64,000 nucleotides of DNA from Agriotes lineatus (lineage: Eukaryota; Arthropoda; Insecta; Coleoptera; Elateridae). Positions 21,248-31,410 of this stretch are shown here, one piece after another. Each line of letters opens with the position of its first letter. Position 1 is the stretch's first letter. The DNA lies in the NCBI GenBank assembly GCA_940337035.1, contig CALNHX010002801.1, positions 103,410 through 167,409 on the forward strand. Reading direction: 5' to 3'. The notes beneath the pieces are model-generated. The model was not told the DNA's origin. It made no database searches and saw only the letters and a list, made by a program, of their open reading frames with translations. The translations under genes and the position numbers were made by a program.

Positions 21248-23279
21248 AAGAAGAATCGCCGTCGTATATTGCTTTCTCAAACCAAACGACGTGATACCGA
21301 AAGTACATATGATTCTACAACAAACTCGTTATGTCTTACATGAATGGAGTCACAATATTTTTCAGCGTAACCCATTTAACGAAGAAGTTGGGCTTTAAGT
21401 ATTCAAATCTCCATCAATTGGATCCCATTGTGGGCATTCAACTAAAAGCAATATATTTTTGCGACCGCATTATGCGTCCGAAACGAAAGGAGTTTTCAAA
21501 CTAGGGGTAATGCTTTAAAGGTTTAAAATTGTCTATAGAATCAAAGCAATCATTCATTTACAGGGCGAATTTTGGACAATAAGAATACGTATATAGGACG
21601 CAAATATATAAGACGAGTCGAGCTCACGAAAATCGCCTTACAATAATGTAGATTTTTATTTATTTCAAAGCTCAAGCATCAGTTTCGAGGTAAAAGATTT
21701 CTAGACAATTTATAGTGGAAACAGCAGCAAATGAGTATTATGAGAATTGTAAGTGGCAACTACTGTAATGAAGTCTTGAAAATCTCAATGCGAGAAATAT
21801 GTGTGCATGGAACTTACGGTGAAAAATCAAAATATAACTTCCTTGCCTCTGTAACCTAGCAGATAAACATATGCAATTTTTCTCTTCTCTTAATTGCCGG
21901 AAACGCAAATGTGTAGATTCTTATTAAAAAAAGCCACTGGCGCATTATGCTGCAGAATTCGTGATTTTTTCTTCTGGAGCCCCTTTGACCACAAATTGTT
22001 AATTTATTTATGTTTCTTAATATCGTTAGGAATTAGAAACTCAAATGTTGCATCGTACTTTGCGCCCAAAGAAAGTAGCACAAAAATATTTTCGTTTCTT
22101 TTTAATACGCTTGGCATAGTTGTTCAGTCTCATCCTGAAGTATGCAAGTTACTTTTGGAGCGAGCGTTTGTACCCTCGGTTTGCGTTTGCTGTTGTGAGT
22201 CGAACTGGTACATTCTCTTTTCGAGAATAAAAGAACCAAAGCGAGCGATCGTCTGACGTATTGTACTTTGAGGTGGCAGCAATCGGAAGCTAATTTATTA
22301 GCTTTTAATAAAATGTTGATTGATTTCGGATTAATTACAAGTGTCCAGAGTAGTTTAAATCGGTAAAGTTAAATTTTCGCTTCTTGAAAATACCACGGGG
22401 TATGAAGGATTGAAGTATTCGCAAAACATCACGCATCGCTTGAAGAATGCCTGGCCATTGATTTCTTTCCAATACGGACGGACCTGCAGCGCCTCCCCTA
22501 ATGTTTCGGGCTAGAATATTAAGCCAGGTCTATCGATAGATCCTTAGGATGATCATTCACAATCTACCAGATTTCCCTTATAGTTATTTCGTTAAATTGT
22601 TAAATCACTGCATTTCGCGGTACTGTGTGTGTAATTTATGCATGTTCATTATCCTTCATGTTAGAAACAATATTTACGACGCTTTCGTGTGCAAATATTA
22701 TTTATACTGTTTATAATATGTGTTTTTCGCACGTCTTCGCTTAACGAAAACAAGTTTTGAACTTTTCCTGGTCAATGAGACTAAAAACAATTTCAATATG
22801 TCGAAATTCCAAAATTAGCTTCCCATCTAACAAAGGACTCCAAATCTCCTACTTTTGAGTTGGAAGCGTCGAAAATATTTATAGTAATTATTTTAGCGGC
22901 GCCTAACCGATAATAATAATAATTTTTTATGTCTTTGACAAACTGATATTTATACGGAATCGCCTACATTTTCAGAGTGTCACCGCTCCCATTTCCCCCC
23001 ATAGCAAACCTCGTGCATTCTGTAAATAAACTTTCAAGTTTAACAATATTTGTGACTCGAGTGTTAATCTGCTAGTCATGTTTTGTTCACTTCTATTACA
23101 CGGTGAATGGCAATATTATCGATAGTACTACGGTGGTACGTTTGAAGATTGTCGGTACTCATTTTTAGCATATCAAAACTGTTTGAACCATATTTAGTAG
23201 CTACTAATATTTTTGAAACAAAATTGCTAGCAATTTATTTGATATTCAATGCCTTACGACTCGACTCCATGATACCATG
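21248..23279. other. No gene seen
   Basis: AT-rich DNA. A 120-codon + frame (21894-22256) contains a Cys-rich hydrophobic tail but no domain. A GGCCGCC-like GC patch occurs near 22480-22500. Nothing else stands out. Confidence 0.45.
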
Positions 23280-23517
23280 TACAGTCGTGTGCAAATAAAT
23301 CTGGGACAGTGTTTTTTTCACATGCAGATTCAGTTAAGAATTGAAGAATATCTCCATGGATTTCCTGCTATCAGAAAGAGTTACATTAAACTTTAACAGA
23401 TACTGAAACCCGTAACTCTCTCTGATAAGAGGAAATCCATCGAAATATTCTTCAAATTCTTAACTGAATCTGCATGTGAAAAAAACACTGTCCCAGATTT
23501 ATTTGCACACGACTGTA
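23280..23517. mobile_element. Palindromic Tc1/mariner-type MITE with TA duplication
   Basis: The element at 23282-23515 (234 bp) is flanked by TA (23280-23281 and 23516-23517). Its ends are perfect inverse copies, beginning CAGTCGTGTGCAAATAAATC and continuing through GGGACAGTGTTTTTTTCACATGC. The two arms of about 105 bp differ at only a few positions and are separated by roughly 25 bp near 23390-23415. It has no coding capacity. The terminal CAGTCGTGTGCAAA is typical of Tc1-like families. High arm identity suggests recent origin. Confidence 0.88.
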
Positions 23518-24983
23518 CATAAAGAAATCACGTACTAGCTTGTTTCATACACGCGTATAAGTTTTCGCTATTGGTTTACATTTGATGCAATTTTTAACAC
23601 GTTTCTCCAGTTTTAAATTGGTAATTAACGCTACAGCTCTGAAAGTTTTTAATCTTTAATAATATATTATTATGGTTGTTCTCGTTGTGCATTGTTTATT
23701 AAATAATTGCGTTAATATTCTCAAGGGTGTACATGATATTATTAATTTTGTGTAAAATAAATACTCTATCTCATATTGGCCAGTTCTCTACATCTCAGCA
23801 AGTATTATCTTGATTTAATATAAATTATTGGAAATACATGTATTATTAACTTAAATATCGTGTTATCTTTTTAATAATTTACTTGTAAACGCTTTCTACA
23901 ATGTACTGGGACGGCTACAATATTGGATGCTTTAACTAATGGAAACCAAATTTAAATATAGCGATCCAACCTGGCAATTCAAAAAACAAGTTAGCAACTC
24001 CTAGAAAACTATCAGTGACTATTTAATTAAAGCGTTGCCTAGGTGTTAACAACAGCAGTAAGTAAATAGACGTAAATACATGACCCGTCTGCCGGAAGTG
24101 GGAGGAAACCGACGCCAATGGGAAATCACTAACTCAATCTTTTAGGATAAACTCTCCTGACTTTTCTGTTGCTTTTGCTACGGAAACTAGACCTTAACTC
24201 GAGCTCCGAGCAAGTCCCACGACTTTTCTTTCTCCGTTGGCCTGCAGATACAAGTCGCTAATGATTTGCAGAACGACTCCTGTAGCTCGACCTCTCCGAC
24301 AAAGCTTTCAATACAACCGTTGTGTTACACCTAGAACTCCAACTGCTTCCCACGCTGCCTACCTCTAGTTCACAGAGCTCCAATTACACTGCTCGAACCT
24401 CCTACACAATCTCGGAAGTACAGCTAACACTGGATGCATAGATCAACCACTGTTTATAAACCGCTGCAGAAGTGCTGCGAATTAACGCAACCTACTACAG
24501 CGTACCCAAAAGGTTTCACACACTGAATTGGGAAAAGAGTATTTATTCACGTATTAATAAAATTATTTATTGGAGAAGCCAGAATTAACACTACTTAACA
24601 GTTTCGCCTCCTTTCTGTAATTACCTAATTGTCATCGATCTTACATTGTTTTACATTATTTCCAAATTCTTTGATTACATTTTGTTGTTCAACTCAAGGT
24701 TAACACTATTTTTAATATGGTTTTATAAATTATTATCAAGGCCAATGCTATTTTATATAATTTGCAAAAATTAAACTAGCACAATTCTGGAACATATTTA
24801 AAAATATTATTTCATATGCTTGAGATGATATTAATTGCTATTACAATCATAAAGGCTAGAAATTGCAAGGTTCCTCAAATTCAAAACTCCCTGTTGACAT
24901 TTATACATGATTCTCCCCTTATGTGCTTTTAGAAACTTAGTTTTTTAATTTCTTCTATTAGATTAAGCATTTTCTTTATAGGT
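23518..24983. other. No gene; GC-richer island at 24070-24540
   Basis: 24070-24540 has raised GC content, ends abruptly at AT-rich DNA, and on the minus strand contains TTTATAAACAGTGG near 24450. It could be an old LTR or leader sequence, but I see no paired repeat, primer-binding site or polypurine tract. The flanks are AT-rich and featureless. Confidence 0.35.
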
Positions 24984-25782
24984 AGGTTTCTTCGTCTGCC
25001 CTCAGGGGCTCACGTCTTGTGAGTACGGGAACTAGCAATCCGAGGTACCCTAGCTGGGTCTACTCTATTTCTTCAACTTGTTCTGAGAGAGACCATTCTC
25101 TTTGATTTTTACTATTGGCCTCTCTCGGCCGACTCTTGCTCTCTTCCGATCCCGACGCTATTAGAGCATTCGAGGGCTAGGGATCTTTTTTCATTTTTAT
25201 TAACCATATATCTTCTTCTATACACGTATAGCCCTTCCACATATATAACGGCGCCTCAACACCCTAGGCTTCCGATACCAATTTATGGTGTCTGTATACG
25301 GAGAGGATGACTCCAAGAACAGCATCTCTTAGCAGGTGAAGCAGCGCCCGTCAAGTAATTAACTGCAGGGCAGAGAACTATCCCAACGTTTGAGGTAGGA
25401 TGGACTGCTCTCCCCGCATCGGCGCGGACCCCACTGCGGAGTATAATAAGGCCGTTCCTAGGAGAATCCCTAATCGACTAAGAATGACCATAGCAATGAA
25501 TAAGGATAATGATATTTTCAAGTCTACAGAACAGAGGTTCGGAGTCTCCTCAGTTCCGGTCGGCAATGAGAGTGAGCAAGCGGGCTCCACCCGACCGTCA
25601 GCCAGTGACCGCAAGGAAAAAATAATAGTACACCCGGTGGGAGACCAGGCTGGGATAATACTAACAGATACTGGAGAAAATATAGGGTATCGGGCAACAG
25701 ATATCTCGGACCCAAACCCCTCCCAAAGAAGGGAATCGGTAGGAAGGTCCCAGTCAAAACCAATAGCATCACGACAAGTGAG

Positions 25783-27671
25783 ATGGATTGTTCGGTGATA
25801 GATCAGACCAAAACATCTAAAATTAGAAAAGAAGAAGAAATGGCTAGCAATCCTTTTCTAAGTGAAGACGTAATTGAAAGACATGCACTGAGCAGTAGCA
25901 GCGCAAGTTTAGCAAGCACTCAGGAAGATAACGGCAGAGAAGCACAGGAGATGGTACTCTAGGAGGAAACCTCCCCGATGCAGAGAACGAAGAAGCGTAA
26001 GAAAGTAGGATGTGTCCAAACAAAGCTATCCTTCAAATCAAGCACAGACCATCAAGATATTGCAAATAAGATCATGGCAAAGATAGGATCTCTGGCTTCG
26101 TTGGTACAAGCAAATATAAACACAAAGCTCGAGATCAAGAGGGCAGTAGATGATCTCAACCATTTAGCTAAAAATTGGAAGATAAATACGAAAGGAGTCG
26201 ACCAAAGACCAACTAGGAAGCAAGAACACAAGGACACGCAAGCAAACGTGCCAGAGAGAAGAGAGATAACCACACAAATAGATACCAGAAAAGAAGAGAA
26301 TGAAGATGAAATAGCAGAACGAATCAACAGCAAAATATCGCAAGCTCAAAATTACGACGACTTCCAAAGCATAGCTGTAGAAAAATGGTCCAGTAAAGTT
26401 TACAAGACGGTAAGGTGGCAAGAAGGTGATCCCATGCCTCCCGACATGAATCACGACTTAGCACACTTTGTCGTGGTAGATCAAAAAATGGATAAAGCTA
26501 TATCGAAACGCATCAAGGACAAGTACAAAGGTATAGATGATCTTATCGACAAAGATCCTAGAGCAGGAGGAGTTGCATACTTAGTGAACTCAACCAGCAT
26601 GCCAGACAGACAAGGGGAACTACAACACAAACAAAACTACATCTACTATCTGGTAACGGCGGATCGCAACTGGAAAACGAAATCCAAACATGTATTTTCT
26701 CTAGTCTGGAGAAGCTGAGAGAAATCGCAATTAAAGACAAGAGAAGCAAAATTGCAATCGTAAAACCTTACCAACTCACCAAAATATGGGAAAACGTAGA
26801 AGAAATGCTGCAGTTTGTTTTCAACGATACATACATTGAAATAGTGATCTTCAGTAAGAAAGGAGATTCTAAAAGAACACAGGTTCAAGATGAAATACCC
26901 CAAATACTAGTAGATAAATTTAGAGAAAGTAATAAACCGATCCAAGCCAAAAAACCAAGAAATATAGAGTCTGTCACCGTTAAGGCAGAAGGGAAAACAT
27001 ATGCGGAACTTCTCCGTGCCGTTAAGACGGAAATCAAACCAGATGCACTTGGAATCCAAGTAAAGAGCGTCAAGAAGACTAGGAATGGTGATCTGATGAT
27101 CGAGATCGACAGCAAGAAAAGTGCAGGGAGACTGGAAGTACTTAGAGAAGAGATAATCAGCAAAACAGGGGCAGTGGTAAACATGAGGAAAAAGAGGGAA
27201 GTAACACTCCATCTAAAGGGAATGGACGGAGTCACAACCCTTGAAGAAATTAAGGCAGCGATAAGTAAATCAATAAGCATGGACATCCAATGAGATATTA
27301 ATATTAAGTCAATTGGGCCAGCTTTTGGGGGTTTTCAAAATGCCACAGTGAATCTCCCAGAGGAATGGGCTAGAAAATTGATTGAACTAGGGAGAATAAA
27401 GATAGGATGGACAATGTGTAGGATAATAGAGAGAATCTCTCTAAGAGGCTGTATCAAATGCTGGCATTTTGGTCATCTTGCAGCATCCTGTAAAGGCCCA
27501 GACAGAACAGACTGTTGTATGAAATATGGCCAAGCTGGACATAAAGCGTTACCGTGTACCGGTAAACCATATTGCCTTACATGTCAATCAAGCGGACACC
27601 AAGTTAACACAATGAAATGTCCTATATATAGAAGGGAGTGGACGGAGGCCACTAACGAACACATATCATAA
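25783..27671 (+). pseudogene. R1-type ORF1 (gag-like) with zinc knuckles, disabled
   Basis: A frame starting MDCSVIDQTKTSK at 25783 is the likely ORF1 start. It meets a TAG near 25960, then stays open from MQRTKKRKKVGCVQTKL to about 26718. A frameshift near 26690-26720 carries it into SSLEKLREIAIKDK, and another stop (TGA, 27291-27293) interrupts the frame before NIKSIGPAFGGFQNATV. The C-terminus has three zinc knuckles: CIKCWHFGHLAASC, CMKYGQAGHKALPC and CLTCQSSGHQVNTMKC; the second has Tyr in place of its second Cys. The middle is highly charged. In R1-type LINEs this protein binds element RNA. The stop TAA overlaps the ORF2 ATG as TAATG. Confidence 0.82.
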
Positions 27672-30242
27672 TGATTAAGTACCTCCAAATTAATTTAAAC
27701 AGATGTCGCTCTGCCCATTACCTCCTATATGCTACTGCGACCGAGCTCCAGACCGACATATTAATTATGAGCTAAATAAATAAGAACTGTCTAAGCGGTC
27801 CGGGATGGGTAACCGACGACAAACCTGACGTTGCCATTAAAGTAAAAAGCGAAATAACGGTACTCGATAAGGGAAAAGGCAATGGATTCGTATGGATCGA
27901 GGAGTATTAATTAGAGAATGGGTAGCCGAACACGATTTGGTGATCATAAACGAACCGGGAATTGCAACGTTTAAAAGAGGATATTACGGCTCAACACTCG
28001 ATTTAACGTTGGCAACAAATGGCAAAGCAAGAAAGATAGTAGAATGGAGGGTAACGGATGAAGAAACACTAAGTGACCATCAATACATAGTGTTTGATCA
28101 ACTGGACGGTCTAGGAAAACCCAAGATACGCAGCCTCACCGGCTGGACAGTAAATAAACTAGACCAAGCAAAGTTTGAGTCGACGCTGCAAGAAGAGATC
28201 GGTAATAATCCAGAACCAACAGTCCAATCACTAATGACGACTACAATTAAAGCCTGCAACGCCTCTATGCCGAACAGGAGCAAAAACTCTAGGAGACGGC
28301 AGTGTTACTGGTAGAATGAGAAAATAGCTAAACTAAGGTGCAACTGTATCAAACAAAAACGTCTATTCCAGAGAAAAAAACGAATAATGCAGATCGAAGA
28401 AAGAGAAATTGCCCGGGAAAGATACAGGGAAGCCAAAAAAAGGCTATCAAACGAGATTAAGACCGCAAAAAAAATAATGGATACAACTGTGCAAAGAAAT
28501 CGATCAAAGCGTATGGGGGAAGGGTACAGAATTGAGACAAAACGCTTACGAGTAACACCACCAGTCATGGATATGTCTATCGAGAGAGCCTGGGAGATTT
28601 CAGAAATTCTCTTCCCCAAGAGAAATTAAATAGTAGGAAAGCTCCAGGCCCAGACAGAATCCCCCCGGAAATTACAAAAGCAGTGGCAAAATTGCAAACG
28701 GAATTTGTACTTCGGGTTATGAATGGAGTTCTTCAATCTGGCAGATACCCTGAAATATGGCGTAAAGCCGGACTGATCCTACTACGGAAAGGAAATAAAC
28801 CAGTAGAAGAGGCTTCGTCGTATAGACCGATCTGCTTGCTAGACACAATGGGAAAATTGCTGGAACAGTTGATAGCTATCAGGCTGAAGAGTGAGATCGA
28901 TAAGTGTGGAGGACTGTCAGAAAATCAATATGGATTTAGAGAAGGCCGTTCAACAATCCACGCTTTACAAAAAGTGATGGAAATTGCACAGGAAGCAACC
29001 CAATATATACTAAGAGCGCTAGAAAAGAAAGAAATAGCAAGATATATAATAGAAACAATTAGTAGCTATCTGGACAACAACAAAATAATAATAAAGGCAA
29101 GGCAAGACACTAGGGAGGTAGATATTAACAGTGGTGTTCCTCAGGGCTTGGTGAGCGGCCCTATTTTGTGGAATGTCCTCTATAATGACATACTCAGGCT
29201 TGTGTTACCGGAGGGAGTTATGACAATAGCCTATGCGGATGATCTGGCCATTGTGGTCACGGACAAGGAAGATACAGAGCTAATCTACAAAGCGAATACG
29301 ACCATAGAAAACGTTCGTGTATGGCTTGAGAGTAGAAAGCTTAAGCTGACACCTCATAAGACCGAGGCCGTGCTCCTGACAAGACGGCGAAAAGTAGAGG
29401 GAATAACATTTCACGTTCAGGGAGCCGAAATCAAACCCAAACCGGCCATAAAGTATTTAGGGGTCTGGCTCGATAGGAGAATGACCTTCGCCACCCACAT
29501 AGATATCAGCGCCAGAAGAGCGATGGAAACGGTGTCAACATTAGCACGGCTAATGTCAAACATGGACGGCCCTAGATTTAGCAAAAGACTTACACTATGC
29601 TCGGTGGCAAATTCAATAGTATTATACGCAGCACCAATATGGGAAAATCCATTAAAGGTTCAAAGAACCAGGGCGAGAATAATACGAATCCAAAGACAGG
29701 CGGCAATAAGGATATCCGCCGCCTATAGAACAATCTCGGCTGACGCGGTGCGGGTTATAGCAGGTACACTACCAATAGAACTCCTGGCTACAGAGAGGAA
29801 GGAAATGTACTATGGAGAAAGTAAGCAAATAGCTATACAACGGCTGATAAAGAATTGGCAGAAGATCTGGGATGAATCGCAGAAAGGCCGCTGGACAAAG
29901 AGACTGATCCCGTTAATCGAACCTTGGTTACTACGGGAACACGGAGAAGTGGGACATTACATGACCCAAGTTTTGTCGGGCAACGGCTGCTTCGGCAACT
30001 ACCTACAAGGAATAGGTCGCGCTACAACAGACACTTTTATGTACTGCGACGAGTCAGACAGCGCGGAACACACGGTATTCTACTGTGGGAGATGGACTGA
30101 AGATAGAAATAGATGCACTGCTCTACTAGGAGACAACATAAACCCAGATACAATAATAGCTCAAATGCTGGAGTCGGGGGAGAAGTGGAGCATAATCGAA
30201 AAATTAATTTCGGTGATCATGAAACGGAAGCTAGAGGACTAG
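27671..30242 (+). pseudogene. R1-type ORF2 (endonuclease plus RT) with deletions in both domains
   Basis: ORF2 starts ATG at 27671 (MIKYLQINLNRCRSAHYLL), the AP-endonuclease N-terminus, then has a stop after DILIMS. The core with GGDFN is absent: sequence jumps from GKGNGFVWIEE to the C-terminal endonuclease part (LIREWVAEHDLVIINEPG, then ETLSDHQYIVF). A frameshifted linker leads to KAPGPDRIPPEI and the RT frame (28683-30242). Fingers, SGVPQG and YADDLAIVV (near 29230) are present, but from HALQKVMEIAQEAT the sequence passes straight to QYILRALEKKEIA. The motif A segment (family LDVxNAFNSA) with its catalytic Asp is missing. The C-terminus keeps CFGNYL...CDESDSAEHTVFYC. Non-functional. Confidence 0.85.
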
Positions 30243-30437
30243 CGAACTAGAAAAGAAGAATAGATGTAGATAAAGGCAGAATGAGACAGCACTCCCCGAC
30301 GTATGCGTAAGCGGTTTCGGAGAGACTGCGAGGAGAGGAGGAGGGGTTTTAGTCGGTAGAAATCCGGCACTACCCAGAAAGGGTAGTCTTTTGAAGATTT
30401 CCCCTCCTCCATTAGAAAAAAAAAGGTTTCTTCGTCT

Positions 30438-31159
30438 ACGACTTTCCACATTCTATACCGACCTTATCGCTTTTTTCTCTTTATTCTCTCCAAATATAAA
30501 TTTAACTGACAGGTTTCATATGTAGATAACCCTTCTCATTTCTAGGGATTATTTGCTTACCAGTTTTACTTTTTTACGACTTGATAGCGTTTAAAGCTTC
30601 TTATTTAGATTTAACGACTAAAACGCACTTTACATCCATAACGAGCTATTCTTTTTCCACTTCAGTTTTGTATAAAATTAGTTCGAACCCCCTTTTTATT
30701 TTTTAAACGTGCAAGGAAAGGGATCTGGAAAACACATGCATACCGATGAACCTTAAGATATACTTTAAAACCTTTAAAATTTAATTGCTGATGGTGTTGT
30801 CGATCTTTTCAAACCTTATTTTTAATATTTGACTGCGATATAGTGCAATGGACTGGCTTAATTTGTTAATATTGTATACTTATTTAACAGGGCTCAATCA
30901 GACAAAGCACACATAAATTACTTTACCAAGAAGATAATTTAATTTTATTCAACTTTAAATCTGTGAAATAACTTCTTCTTCGAATAAACTCATATCAGTG
31001 TATTGCTTTGAATTAACTAAATGAATGCATATACTATAAGCAATTGTCTTTGCCAGTTAATAACCGCTTTACGGGTACTTGCATGAAAATATCTAGTGAA
31101 ATATAATTATCTTGAATGTGCTTACTTTGTCTGGGATTTATATAACAGCCTTTAGAATA
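30438..31159. other. No gene seen between the R1 LINE and the SINE
   Basis: AT-rich flank of the LINE with no recognisable feature. Confidence 0.5.
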
Positions 31160-31167
31160 AAATAGGT

Positions 31168-31410
31168 AGCCGGATAGCGCAGTTGGTAAAGCGTTAGGCT
31201 TGCACTAAGCAAGTCCTCGGTTCGAATGCCACGGTGGCTGGAATTATTTCGAATCTTTGGCGATTGAAAGCGGGTTCGGTGATACCATGCATAATTGGGC
31301 ACCAAATTAACTGTGCTCTACTCAAAATAACTGACATAAGAGATAGAGTATCAAGGTCGACGCATCACCAACAAACACACACACATACACACACACACAC
31401 ACACCTAAGA
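31168..31410 (+). mobile_element. tRNA-derived SINE
   Basis: 31168-31241 folds like a tRNA: acceptor AGCCGGA against GTGGCTG, A box TAGCGCAGTTGG (31175-31186), B box GGTTCGAATGCC (31219-31230) and an anticodon-arm hairpin GCTTG/CAAGT. The loop lacks the invariant T33 and the acceptor pairing is imperfect, so it is not a functional tRNA gene. It continues into a unique tail and an AC-repeat tract (31375-31404), the usual build of an insect SINE. Promoter boxes for RNA polymerase III are intact. The 3' border is uncertain; related sequence may extend to about 31560. Confidence 0.72.
31375..31404. repeat. AC microsatellite
   Basis: About 30 bases of near-perfect AC dinucleotide repeat with one interrupting AT. 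It lies in the tail region of the SINE. Confidence 0.9.

Larger units (their letters stand above)
24984..30437 (+). mobile_element. R1-clade LINE, full length but internally deleted, 14-bp TSD
   Basis: A perfect 14-bp repeat AGGTTTCTTCGTCT occurs at 24984-24997 and 30424-30437; the right copy directly follows a poly-A tract (30416-30424). The insert of about 5.4 kb has a 5' leader (24998-25782), a gag-like ORF1 with zinc knuckles, and an ORF2 with endonuclease remnants, RT and a C-terminal Cys/His motif. RT motifs YRPICLLDTMGKLLEQL, GLSENQYGFREGRST and SGVPQGLVSGPILWN place it in the R1/LOA group. Several stops, at least one frameshift and two internal deletions make it non-functional. Same strand as the Ig gene. 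Confidence 0.9.

Noticed and set aside
21894..22256. 120-codon frame with a Cys-rich tail as a small secreted protein
   Set aside because: No signal peptide at the start, no cysteine framework typical of a family, and AT-rich noise on both sides.
24070..24540. Solo LTR of a retrotransposon
   Set aside because: GC-rich island with a TATA-like box on the minus strand, but no TG...CA ends with a target duplication, second LTR or primer-binding site was visible.
26052..27286. Several long minus-strand frames as genes
   Set aside because: They are antisense shadows of the purine-rich R1 ORF1, giving Leu/Ser/Phe-rich nonsense.
31168..31241. A functional tRNA gene
   Set aside because: The loop lacks T33, acceptor pairing is imperfect and the sequence runs into a SINE-like tail with an AC tract.
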